NCBI RefSeq assembly: GCF_015062985.1
Contig: NZ_SUTI01000001.1
Coordinates: 113,377 to 177,376, forward strand
DNA length: 64,000 nt
Reading direction: 5' to 3'
Origin: Methanobrevibacter sp.
GTDB taxonomy: Archaea > Methanobacteriota > Methanobacteria > Methanobacteriales > Methanobacteriaceae
The position numbers were made by a program, and so were the translations under genes. A model generated the notes under the pieces. The model was not told where the DNA came from and ran no database searches. It saw only the letters and a program-made list of their open reading frames with translations. The stretch's first letter is position 1. The number at the start of each line of letters is the position of its first letter. Shown one piece after another: positions 55,045 through 63,900 of this stretch.

Positions 55045-55863
55045 TTACTTTTTACCTTCAATAAGTTCCCTAAGCTCTCGGATTTCATCCCTCAACTCCT
55101 GATTTTGCCTGTGGCTGACTTCAAGCTCCTTTCTGATTTGGGCCATCTCTTCGCTGACCGGTTTCACCTTATCTTCCACAATGGCTCCTATATCGTCCTC
55201 CTCCTCATCGAGAAGCCTTTCGGTTAAATATGATGAAATGGCCGCAGTAATGGTTGAAAAGACAAAGACTCCTACAAACACAAGAATGACCGCAAGTATC
55301 TTTTCATTGTATGTTTTCGGTGTAATGTCACCATACCCTACGGTTGTCAAGGTCACGATTACAAAGTAGAAATCGTCAAGAAGCCCGTAGGTCGGACCGT
55401 AGAAATACATCAGTATGGTAAATACCAGTATTGTGAGAAGCATTCCTGCAAAGATCTTGTCGAGTTGTGTCTTTTTGATGAATGTATCTACATCATTGAA
55501 GAACTTGTTGAAAAGCGCAACTATCCTCAAAAGCTTCAAAAGCCTCAAATACCTGAGCACTCCCTTCTGCGGAATAATGATTGGAAGAAGGACATCAAAG
55601 GGAATAGATGCAATCAAATCTATCCAATTGCTTTTCTGCTTTAAGAAGATCTTTTTTGGCTTTGAGATGATAAACCTTGCTGACCATTCGATCATTAGAA
55701 CAATACACACGCAGAAATCGAATTTTTGGATGAAGACAGAAAGGTCCTTTGGAAGGGATATAAGCATTGCTAGGGAAATGAGAACAATGTCTATTAATAT
55801 AATAATATGCAAAATAAGCCATAATGCATAGCGTCTGTTTACCGGCCTTCCAAATATTTCCAA
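55045..55863 (-). CDS. Voltage-gated-type potassium channel
   Basis: 272 residues from TTG 55863, with GGTGG upstream. Six membrane segments; S4-like RYLRLLKLLRIVALFNKF with regularly spaced Arg/Lys (104-121), pore filter TLTTVGYGDITP (171-182; T-V-G-Y-G-D), then S6 (AVILVFVGVFVFSTITAAIS) and a cytoplasmic coiled coil to the C-terminus (RKELEVSHRQNQELRDEIRE). It is a tetrameric K+ channel of the plasma membrane. Only part of the usual S4 charges is present, so strong voltage dependence is not assured. Confidence 0.9.
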   Translation of the reverse strand: MEIFGRPVNRRYALWLILHIIILIDIVLISLAMLISLPKDLSVFIQKFDFCVCIVLMIEWSARFIISKPKKIFLKQKSNWIDLIASIPFDVLLPIIIPQKGVLRYLRLLKLLRIVALFNKFFNDVDTFIKKTQLDKIFAGMLLTILVFTILMYFYGPTYGLLDDFYFVIVTLTTVGYGDITPKTYNEKILAVILVFVGVFVFSTITAAISSYLTERLLDEEEDDIGAIVEDKVKPVSEEMAQIRKELEVSHRQNQELRDEIRELRELIEGKK

Positions 55864-56046
55864 GATTCCACCCTAAGTCTTAGTTTCAACAAATTATATA
55901 TTTGATTCCATGACTTAAACCTTTTTAGATGAAGACATTCTCCACCCATTAATCAGACGGCAAAGACTGAAAAACATATAAATCCATAAATCAAAAATAT
56001 TCCCCTTGCGGCCATTGCCATCCATAATTTTTCTATCAAAATTAGT

Positions 56047-56967
56047 CTAATAATCGCCCGAATAGCCCCATATTATCGGCATGGACTCCTCTTCATCTTC
56101 TATCAGTTTCAATGCCTCTTTTAAATATTCGCTTTTCACATCATAATTTCCCGTAACATACGCGGTTGCGTAGCTTTCAAGACAGCTTTTCCTGTTTTTC
56201 AATGTGAACTCATCATCCTCATCAATCGCTAACGCTATGCCATAGAACTTCAGGGCCTCCACATACCTCTTAAGCCTTTCAAGCACGAATGCCTTGCAGC
56301 ACCAGTTGCGTGCATAGTCATGGTCAAATCCGATTCCATCCTCATAGCAGCTTATTGCCTCATAAGGCCGGCCATCGCGAAAATAGGCCTCTCCAAGTTC
56401 ATTGAGAAGCCTTGCCAAAAGCCTGTACCAGCTTTTCTGTACTCTGACATACCTTTCATAATCCTTCTCGTCATTCGAATACCAATCATCAAAGGACATG
56501 ATGTGAACCCCTTTGATGTGTTCAATCAATTCTTTCAGCTCGTCGATGGCATCATCATAGATTTCAAGTTTGATCATACATTGGGCGGCCTTTCTTCGGT
56601 TTTCATAGGAAAAGCTTCTGTTGGAACTGTATAGCTCCAATGCCTTTTCATATTCGCCCAGCTCAAAATGCAAATCTGCAATGTCAATGTCCAGATTGCT
56701 GAGGATATGGAGAACCCGGCCGTTTGACCTTTCATCATTCGGGATGTCTGAATCGTCGATTTGGCGGATTTCCTCATACTTTTCAAGGGTCTCGGCAAGT
56801 CTTCCCTTTTCCTTCAGTCTTTCCACTTCATAATATAGATTTTTTATATCCCTCTTCTTGTCCTCAAGTTCCCAATCCACATATGAATAGCCGCCCATTG
56901 GAGTTCCGCAGCTCCAGGTTGAACTTCCTTCGCTCACCCAGCTGCCGCAATTCGGACACATCGGCAT
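56047..56967 (-). CDS. Zinc-ribbon TPR protein
   Basis: 306 residues from ATG 56967, which has GAGGT seven bases upstream; GTG 56976 and ATG 56973 are alternatives. MPMCPNCGSWVSEGSSTWSC gives three of the four ribbon Cys plus C-G-T-P. TPR units: LETLEKYEEIRQIDDSDIPN, ELGEYEKALELYSSNRS, PYEAISCYEDGIGFDHDYAR, RYVEALKFYGIALAIDEDDE. Closest in plan to 41782 but without HIRAN. Coupled to the 56973 gene upstream. Confidence 0.75.
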   Translation of the reverse strand: MPMCPNCGSWVSEGSSTWSCGTPMGGYSYVDWELEDKKRDIKNLYYEVERLKEKGRLAETLEKYEEIRQIDDSDIPNDERSNGRVLHILSNLDIDIADLHFELGEYEKALELYSSNRSFSYENRRKAAQCMIKLEIYDDAIDELKELIEHIKGVHIMSFDDWYSNDEKDYERYVRVQKSWYRLLARLLNELGEAYFRDGRPYEAISCYEDGIGFDHDYARNWCCKAFVLERLKRYVEALKFYGIALAIDEDDEFTLKNRKSCLESYATAYVTGNYDVKSEYLKEALKLIEDEEESMPIIWGYSGDY

Positions 56968-56972
56968 AATCA

Positions 56973-57299
56973 TCACCTCAAGTCATTAATTATCATCCTG
57001 TTTGCCTTTTCATAGGCGAAGGCCTCCTGGCCCAAAACGTCGTTGTTTTTGCTAAACCACTCGCTGAAAATGCTTTCAGGCGTGTTTGAAGATGCAAATA
57101 CCGTTATTAAAAGCTCATCAAAGCGCCTTGATTTGTAAATGGATTCAACCTTTGTCATGTACAGGCTGTCAAAGCCGTTTTGGCTTAACTCATCAACCAG
57201 CTCATCCAAAATCCCTTCCGCTTCTATTGCAGCCAGCTCATCGCCGGCACACTTATAAAGCGGAATGTGGAAAACGTATTTTTCTTCAAGCTCAATCAT
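56973..57299 (-). CDS. Unknown small protein
   Basis: 108 residues, GAGTGA before the ATG. Acidic first half (ELAAIEAEGILDELVDELSQ), then YKSRRFDELLITVFASSNTP. No motif recognised. It lies six bases after the SseB gene (57306) and overlaps the next gene, so it is part of an SseB/TPR operon. Confidence 0.6.
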   Translation of the reverse strand: MIELEEKYVFHIPLYKCAGDELAAIEAEGILDELVDELSQNGFDSLYMTKVESIYKSRRFDELLITVFASSNTPESIFSEWFSKNNDVLGQEAFAYEKANRMIINDLR

Positions 57300-57305
57300 G
57301 ATAGT

Positions 57306-58142
57306 TCACTCATCATAGAAAGGCTGTGCTCCGCACATCCAAAGGTTCTGGGTTCCGTCCATCGTATCCTCAAGCCTGAATTCTGTTCCCGGAGCAATGA
57401 ATATGTCCAAATCATTATCCGGATGGGTCGGCAGGATCTTTTTGGATTCTGGCATCAGCAGTATGTTGGTATATTTCATGTCCTTGCCATATTCAGGGTC
57501 GCTACTCACATTAAACGGCAATTTGGGAACGAATACTCCATCAACCGCATTTTCGACCATGACGTTTTCATCATGCCTGAAAAACAATGTAGTGTTTTCC
57601 TTAAGCTCAATTGAATGCTCCTTTAAGGCTTCAAGAACTTCGTTCAATGCTTTGATAAACGCCTTTTCCTCTTCTGTCGGCTCTTGAAACAGTGATAAGA
57701 ACGCACCAATCGGCAGATTGATATCATGCTCTGTGAAAGGATTTATTGCAAGGGCAGAATATCTGTCGGTCTGCTTAAGCATTTCGGCAAGATCGCTCAT
57801 GAAAATTGCAATTGATGAGCTTCTCACTCCAGCACTTTCCATTGCCTCATCGCTTGTAAACAATGGAACTGCCCTGTTTCCCTCTTTGTCTGTCAGGCAG
57901 TTGATGTCAAAACCTACCTGACCTTCAGGTTCAATGATATCCCCTTCCTTTGCGTCTTCAATGCCTTCAAACATGTTCGCGCTGTATGTCACAGGCATGA
58001 AGAGCTGTGACTCCTTGAATAACTCAAGAAACTCCCTTTCCATTTCAGGAGTCAATTCCTGTTTCATTAACTCTTCCAATCTTGAATTGTTCGGCAAGTA
58101 CTGTTCCTTCAATTCATTCAATTTTTCCTCGTCGATATCCAT
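57306..58142 (-). CDS. SseB protein with ART-like C-terminal half
   Basis: 278 residues, GGAGGT before the ATG. This is the most typical SseB domain here: ESQLFMPVTYSAN, RAVPLFTSDEAMESAG and SALAINPFTEHDINLP (about 45-150). The C-terminal half (about 185-278) reads TTLFFRHDENVMV, LPFNVSSDPEYGKDM, then LDIFIAPGTEFRLEDT. The order resembles ADP-ribosyltransferase folds (R; S-T-S; E-x-E-[VI]-L-[LI]-x-x-G-T-x-[FY]-x-[VI]), but E-x-E is D-L-D, so activity is doubtful. The ART reading is my inference from pattern only. Confidence 0.75.
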   Translation of the reverse strand: MDIDEEKLNELKEQYLPNNSRLEELMKQELTPEMEREFLELFKESQLFMPVTYSANMFEGIEDAKEGDIIEPEGQVGFDINCLTDKEGNRAVPLFTSDEAMESAGVRSSSIAIFMSDLAEMLKQTDRYSALAINPFTEHDINLPIGAFLSLFQEPTEEEKAFIKALNEVLEALKEHSIELKENTTLFFRHDENVMVENAVDGVFVPKLPFNVSSDPEYGKDMKYTNILLMPESKKILPTHPDNDLDIFIAPGTEFRLEDTMDGTQNLWMCGAQPFYDE

Positions 58143-58193
58143 GTTTTTACCTCCTATTATTCTTCATAAACCATATATTGGTTGCCTTATAAA

Positions 58194-58825
58194 TCAGGGA
58201 TTTCTGATATACTCTATTTTGGGACTGTCCTTCTCCTCGAAGCGGTACTTTGGATATCTCATCATCGGATATCCGACGCCGCCCTTTTTAACTTCAAACT
58301 TTCCGCAAAATATCAAATCGCCGTCCTGCGAGTAGTATCTTCCGATTTTCGGATAGTTCGGACCATAACCGGAGTTCTTTGCCCAGATTCCGGCGAACTT
58401 GAGCTGGCCGGACGGGTAGTATTCCCTTCCTTCGATGACGCCCTTTATGTCGAAGACTCCGTCCCTGTATACCTTTCCGTTGAGATAGTAGGCAACTCCA
58501 AGCCCGTACGGCTTTCCGCGAAGGGTGAGTCCTTCATAGGCCAACGAGTCATCATCATACAGTACGGCATACTCTATCTTTTCATCTTCCCTGTAGTTGA
58601 TCCTGTCGAGAAACTGCCTTTCGGAAAGCTTTTCGCAGGAGATGGAAGCTCATCTATTCTGAAATAGGTCTTGTTCACCACATTCACGACCATTGCCTTC
58701 TGCGCTTTTGTCCCGTCATCCTCAAAACTGGAAAGATGTGTGAAATTGTTGAACCTTAAAAAATCGATAAGGTCATCTTCCGCCGAGCTGGATGATGGCT
58801 TTACTGCATAGTCTCCAACCTGCAT
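58194..58825 (-). pseudogene. MORN-like repeat protein, frameshifted
   Basis: Two frames make one protein. The first runs from ATG 58825 (AAGGAGG upstream; MQVGDYAVKPSSSSAEDDLI) to about 58649 (YFRIDE). The second continues with SISCEKLSERQFLDRINYRE and then LRGKPYGLGVAYYLNGKVYR to a stop at 58194. One base (probably G) is missing near 58645-58651. The second part has MORN/YwqK-type strips (GVAYYLNGKVYRDG, REYYPSGQLKFAGI, YYSQDGDLIFCGKF). Function of such repeats is unknown, often membrane or surface linked. It could be a sequencing error. Confidence 0.65.
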
Positions 58826-58862
58826 ATCCTGCCTCCTTAAAATTTGTGATGTTTAACAGCAA

Positions 58863-59126
58863 TTATTCGTTCAGCTTGTCTGCAATGTCTTCGCCGACGT
58901 CGGTCAGGCGGTAGAGCCTTCCGCGCTTTGCCTCCTCGTTGATGCATTCGGCAACGCCGGATTCCTTGAGCTCGCGCAGAACCTTTGATATGTGGTTGCG
59001 CCTGATTCCTGTTTCGTCCGCAATCTGTGTCGGCATCTTGACGTCATCCTTAAGCGATTTTACCGCCTTGAGCCTGTAGCTTGAAACGTTTACGTAAGCG
59101 TATTTCTTAAGTGTTTCGTCGTCCAT
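58863..59126 (-). CDS. Winged-helix transcriptional regulator
   Basis: 87 residues from ATG 59126 (GGAGGT seven bases upstream; the frame from 59189 is rejected). MPTQIADETGIRRNHISKVL then RELKESGVAECINEEAKRGR and LYRLTDVGEDIADKLNE: the same wHTH family as 40246 and the relic at 43315, with identical key strips (NHIS, GRLYRLT). Much higher GC than the 40 kb copy. An element resembling AACACAATATT lies about 70 bases upstream (59196-59207). Confidence 0.85.
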   Translation of the reverse strand: MDDETLKKYAYVNVSSYRLKAVKSLKDDVKMPTQIADETGIRRNHISKVLRELKESGVAECINEEAKRGRLYRLTDVGEDIADKLNE

Positions 59127-59251
59127 TTCAGCACCTCCATTCAGCAATTTCGCAGTGCAATTAACCTTATAAATCCAAGGTATGCACAATTTAATAATAC
59201 TGTGTTTAAAGTATTAGTAGGATGGTGTTAATAAATGTTTTGGAAAAAAAG

Positions 59252-59626
59252 TTATTTCTTGAACCTTCTTGAGTCGAGCTTCATGTTCTTGTAGGCAAGT
59301 TCCGAGTCACTTTCCCTCCACTCGAGGCCTTCTGTGAGAACTTTCCTTTTCAGCACCTCAAGGCTGTGTGACTTGAGATCGCTTCCCCTGTAATGCCAGT
59401 AGTCGCCGTTTCTGTAGACATTAACAAATCCTGTGACGTTGTTTCTGTCGGCTTCAAGTGACTTTTGAGCAAGATTTTCATCAAGGACTCTCCACTTAAG
59501 CCCGTAAAGGCTCACCAGAACCTCAAGCTCCTTTAATGTGTTTGCCTTGAGGGACTTGTCGGCGAACTGGTACTCCCAGCTCATGTCATCCAGCTGGTAG
59601 ACGTTCATGAATCCAGAAAACTTCAT
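59252..59626 (-). CDS. Protein with two tandem 50-residue repeats
   Basis: 124 residues made of two similar units: GFMNVYQLDDMSWEYQFADK...LKWRVLDENLAQKSLEAD and GFVNVYRNGDYWHYRGSDLK...LEWRESDSELAYKNMKLD. Each looks like a small beta-beta-alpha domain. No family known to me. A TATA box (59649-59656) centred about 27 bases before the ATG, and no ribosome site, suggest a leaderless message. Confidence 0.65.
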   Translation of the reverse strand: MKFSGFMNVYQLDDMSWEYQFADKSLKANTLKELEVLVSLYGLKWRVLDENLAQKSLEADRNNVTGFVNVYRNGDYWHYRGSDLKSHSLEVLKRKVLTEGLEWRESDSELAYKNMKLDSRRFKK

Positions 59627-59648
59627 GATTATAACTATATTTCCGGAA

Positions 59649-59656
59649 CATATAAA
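59649..59656 (-). promoter_or_regulatory. TATA box for 59626 gene
   Basis: TTTATATG on the minus strand at the distance expected for leaderless transcription from ATG 59626. Confidence 0.45.
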
Positions 59657-59699
59657 TTTTTCAGAAATAGCGAAAATGCAGTTGACAGCCGAAGAGCGC

Positions 59700-60647
59700 T
59701 TAGCCTTCCAAAGCCTCGAAAATCTTTTCGATTTCGCCGAGGTCCATATCCAATTCTCTCATTGCATACATCTTTGCATTAAGTGCCCTGAAGTAGAAAT
59801 CATCGACCCTGAAATGGTTGTCAAGTATAACGTCACATGTCTCCAGCGCCTGATTGTAATGTTTCTGCTCATTGAGAATAATTGCCTTTTCAAGAAGCTG
59901 GCCTTTATCCAGATTGACTGCATGGGTCATGCTGTCGGATGCATCAAGTCCGAGACCATATTCACACTGGCCCCTGCCGTACCATGCATAGTCATTGTTT
60001 AGTTGATTCAACGATTCATTAAAACATGCAAGTCCACTTTCAAAGTCATTTAATTTAAGGTGCGTTGTACCTTTTTTGTTGAGCAGTTTAAAAAGAATCT
60101 TTTCCTTAACTTGAGATGGGATTGCCAGTGCATTTTCATAATTTTTTAGTGCCTTTTCATATTCGCCGCTTTCGAAGTGCTCATCGCCGGCGCAAATGTG
60201 CTGCTTTATCTCGGGAAGATTATCCTTTTCATCATCTGACATCTTCAAAAGGAGCTTGCGGTATTCGCCATCCTCCAAATCGGAAGATGCCTCAATCGCC
60301 TTCATGTAGTTTCTCAATGCCTTGATGAAATGCTTCTGGCAGAAAAGCGCATGGGACTTGTTGAGCAGCGCCTCACCGTATTGGAAATCATAAAAGAGAA
60401 CCTCATCAAAACAGTCTATTGCCTTTGAGCATTCCTCTGATTTTAAAAATCCTATACCCTCATCAAGGAGGTTTCTGATTTCGATTTCCTTTAGGATGTG
60501 CCTTCTTAAAAAGACCCTGTTCAGACTGGACTCATCTATCCTTTCAATAAAACTATCGTCTTCATCCATCCAATCGGTATGGATGCCATCTATTTCAAAT
60601 CTAATTCTACTGCCATCTCTTTTTACAGTTACTTCGCTCGGAATCAT
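59700..60647 (-). CDS. TPR protein
   Basis: 315 residues from ATG 60647 (MIPSEVTVKRDGSRIRFEID); the frame from 60701 adds 18 hydrophobic residues without a ribosome site. A short beta-rich N-terminus is followed by several TPR units from about residue 65: CSKAIDCFDEVLFYDFQYGE, HFIKALRNYMKAIEASSDLE, GEYEKALKNYENALAIPSQV and FESGLACFNESLNQLNNDYA. No catalytic motif. Adaptor role is likely. Confidence 0.75.
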   Translation of the reverse strand: MIPSEVTVKRDGSRIRFEIDGIHTDWMDEDDSFIERIDESSLNRVFLRRHILKEIEIRNLLDEGIGFLKSEECSKAIDCFDEVLFYDFQYGEALLNKSHALFCQKHFIKALRNYMKAIEASSDLEDGEYRKLLLKMSDDEKDNLPEIKQHICAGDEHFESGEYEKALKNYENALAIPSQVKEKILFKLLNKKGTTHLKLNDFESGLACFNESLNQLNNDYAWYGRGQCEYGLGLDASDSMTHAVNLDKGQLLEKAIILNEQKHYNQALETCDVILDNHFRVDDFYFRALNAKMYAMRELDMDLGEIEKIFEALEG

Positions 60648-60879
60648 TGTTAATATTTTAAAATTGATAAAATAAAAAGGTTTTGATAGAAATGGGAACA
60701 ATTTTACAATGTGAAATCAATTTTGAAATAACATTACAAATTACCCAATAAAAAATAGACTAAAATAAACGTTTATAAAACTTATATGAAAAACAGTTAG
60801 TTTTAAACGGGAACAATATTTCCATCTAAAAAAAATAAGTAAAATACTTTTGATCATATATGCGTAAAAAATTGCTTGA

Positions 60880-60925
60880 ACTTCTAAAAAAATAAAAAAG
60901 ATAACTAGATTTTGAAATCTAGTTA
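60880..60925 (-). terminator. Hairpin plus T-tract after adhesin gene
   Basis: TAACTAGATTT and AAATCTAGTTA (60902-60912, 60915-60925) are perfect 11-base arms, followed on the minus strand by a T-rich tract (60880-60900) about 20 bases after the adhesin stop. It looks like an intrinsic terminator. Confidence 0.75.
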
Positions 60926-60943
60926 CGTGTTTAAATTTCGTTT

Positions 60944-63900
60944 TTATTCTTGTTTTCTCCTTAACCAGCAACTACCAAATACAACTAAAACGGCAGCTAA
61001 AAGATATGCGATCGGATTACCGGTTTCCTTAAGGGTTACCGGAGGTTCAGGAGTAGGTTCAGATTCTGGTTCAGGTACAGGTTCGGTTTTGTTTGTAACT
61101 TCAACTGTAGCGTTATCGTAATTGTTATCCAGATCGGTTTCGTTGACGCTTGTGGTTACATTAGCATAGTTGGTAATCATTCCTTCGGTCAATACTTCAC
61201 ATAGTATATCCAAAGTGACTGATTCGCCTTTTGCCAATTCGCCGATGTCCCATCTGCCAGTAGATGCATCGTAGGAACCTTTGGAAGCTGAGTAACTTAT
61301 GAACCTTACTGAAGATGACAGTACGTCATATGCAACAACATCTCTTGCTGTGCATGGTCCATGGTTAACAACTTCAATAATCCAGTGCATTTCATCTCCC
61401 ACGTAGTAGACTTTGCTGTCTGATGATTTTTTAAGTTCTAAATCACAGATTTCGGAAGCTTCTGTGGTATTGTTAGCTTTATTGTTGGTTTTATTTGAAT
61501 CCGGAGTTGAAGTTTTAGCTTCAACAGGGTTTGTAATGTTTCCAACGCTCAATACCTCAGTGACTATTGTGAGGGTTGCACTTGAATCACTATCCAATTT
61601 GCCGATTGTCCATATTTTAGTAGTCTTGTCGTATGTACCTTCAGTTGCAACGTATCTGACGAGTTTCAAGGAACCTGGAATGTCCTCTAATACTTCAACG
61701 TCCAATGCTGCACTAGGACCGAGATTTGTTACCCTGATAGTCCATGTTAATTCTTCACCAACATAGGCCTTTTTGGAGCTTACGAGTTTGATGATTTCCA
61801 AATCACAAACAGGTTTTGACTCTGTAGTGTTGTTGTCCTTGTTGTTGGTTTTATTTGAATCCGGAGTTGTAGAGTTTACAATGACTATGTTTGTCTTGTT
61901 TCCTTCTGTCATGACTTGGGTCAATAGGGTAATTGTAACAGGTTTGCCTGCATCCAAATCGCCGATTGTCCAAATAACTTTATTTCCGTCAAGTCTGCAG
62001 TTTTCAGGAACTTCAACCAATCTGACACCGTCAGGCAATGTGTCGACTGCGACGACATCGCGTGCGATGCCTGGTCCATTGTTCACTACGACTATGGTCC
62101 ATTCAACAAAATCGGTTACATTAACTTCAGTTGCGTTGACCAGTTTGATAATTTCCAAATCACAAATCGGGTTAACTTCGGTTGTATTGTTTGCTTTGTT
62201 GTTGGATTCGTTTGAATCCGGAGTTGTACTGTTTGCGACAACGATGTTGGTTTTGATGCCTTCTGTGAGAACTTTTGTAATTAATACAAGAGTTTGTGAA
62301 GCATTCATTTCCATATCGCCGACTGTCCAGATGCCGTTTTCATAGGTTCCCACAGACGGATTGATTGCGATGAGTTCAATTCCATCAGGCAAGGTTTCCA
62401 CTACAACAACATCTTTTGCAGTACTTGGGCCGTTGTTTATGACGACAACAGTCCACTCGACAACATCATTTACATAAACGCTGGTTGCATTGACGAGCTT
62501 GGTGATTTCAAGGTCACATACAGGTTTAACATCGGTTGTATTGTTAGCTTTATTGTTTGATTCGTTTGAATCAGGAGTAGTACTGTTTACAATAACAATA
62601 TTGGTTTTGTTTCCTTCGGTTACGACTTGAGTCAATAATGTTAATGAAATTTCATCATAAGCAGATAAAATTCCAATAGTCCAAATCACAGTATTTCCTT
62701 CAAGTCTGCAGTTTTCAGGAACTTCAACCAATCTGACACCGTCAGGCAATGTGTCTTTTGCAACAACATCGCTTGCGGCACTTGGGCCTTTGTTTTTGAC
62801 AGTAATAGTCCATTCAACAATGTCGCTTACGTTTACTTCAGATGCATTGACTGATTTGACGACTTCAAGATCACAGATTGGGTCTGCTACGGTAGTGTTG
62901 TTTGCCTTATTATTTGATTCGTTGGAATCAGGTGTTGTGGAATTGACGACAACTACGTTAGTCAAAGTACCATTAGTTAAGACCTTAGTTACCAAAACAA
63001 GAGAAACAGGAGAATCGGTATCCAATTCGCCAATCTCCCAAATCCTGGATTTTTCATCAAAACTACCCGCTGATGGAGCTGCGCTGATGATCGCTAAACC
63101 ATCCGGTAAAATTTCTCTTACCACAACATCCATAGCAGTAGATGGGCCTTTGTTAACGACAGTAATAGTCCATTCAACACTTTCATTGACATTAACACGG
63201 GAAGCATTTACCAATTTGGTGATTTCCAAATCGCAAATAGGCTCTGCAACTGTAGTATTGTTTGCTTTATTGTTGGATTCGTTGGAATCAGGAGTAGAGC
63301 TGTTCACTACAACAATGTTGGTTATGTTTCCTTCACGAGTTACTTTAGTAATCAATTCTAAAGCAGCTCTTTGATTTGCATCCAAATCACCTACATTCCA
63401 GATTAGGTATTCGCCGTCGAAAGTGCATCCTTTAGGGATGGTGAATTCAAGGGCGTCCGGAATGCTGTCGTAAACTACAACATTTTCTGCTTTGCTTGGA
63501 CCGTGGTTTACAACCACAATAGTCCAAACTACAGTGTCGTTTACATAAACTTTAGCAGGGTTAACAGATTTAGTAATTTCCAAATCACAAATAGGTTTAA
63601 CATCAGTAGTATTGTTACCTGTTTTGTTATCTGTTTCGTTAGATGTGGCATTGACTGTATTTAGGATAGTGCCGTTAGTCAAAGCGGTGAATACCACAGT
63701 GAAGTTGGCGCTCTCACCAGCAGTCAGATTGCCGCTGTAAACGAAAACGTAATCAGATTCTTTAGACCATTTGCCAGTAGAATCAATGTAGGAATTATAT
63801 TCTAATTCATTTGGTTTGAAGATTTCTGTGACTTTAACGTCAGTTAAATCACAATCGCCGGTATTGGTTACGACAATAAGGAACCTTACAGTATCATTGA

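Noticed and set aside
60912..63374. Long plus-strand open frames opposite the adhesin gene
   Set aside because: They mirror the low-complexity repeats of the DUF11 gene, have no ribosome sites and no family-like sequence.
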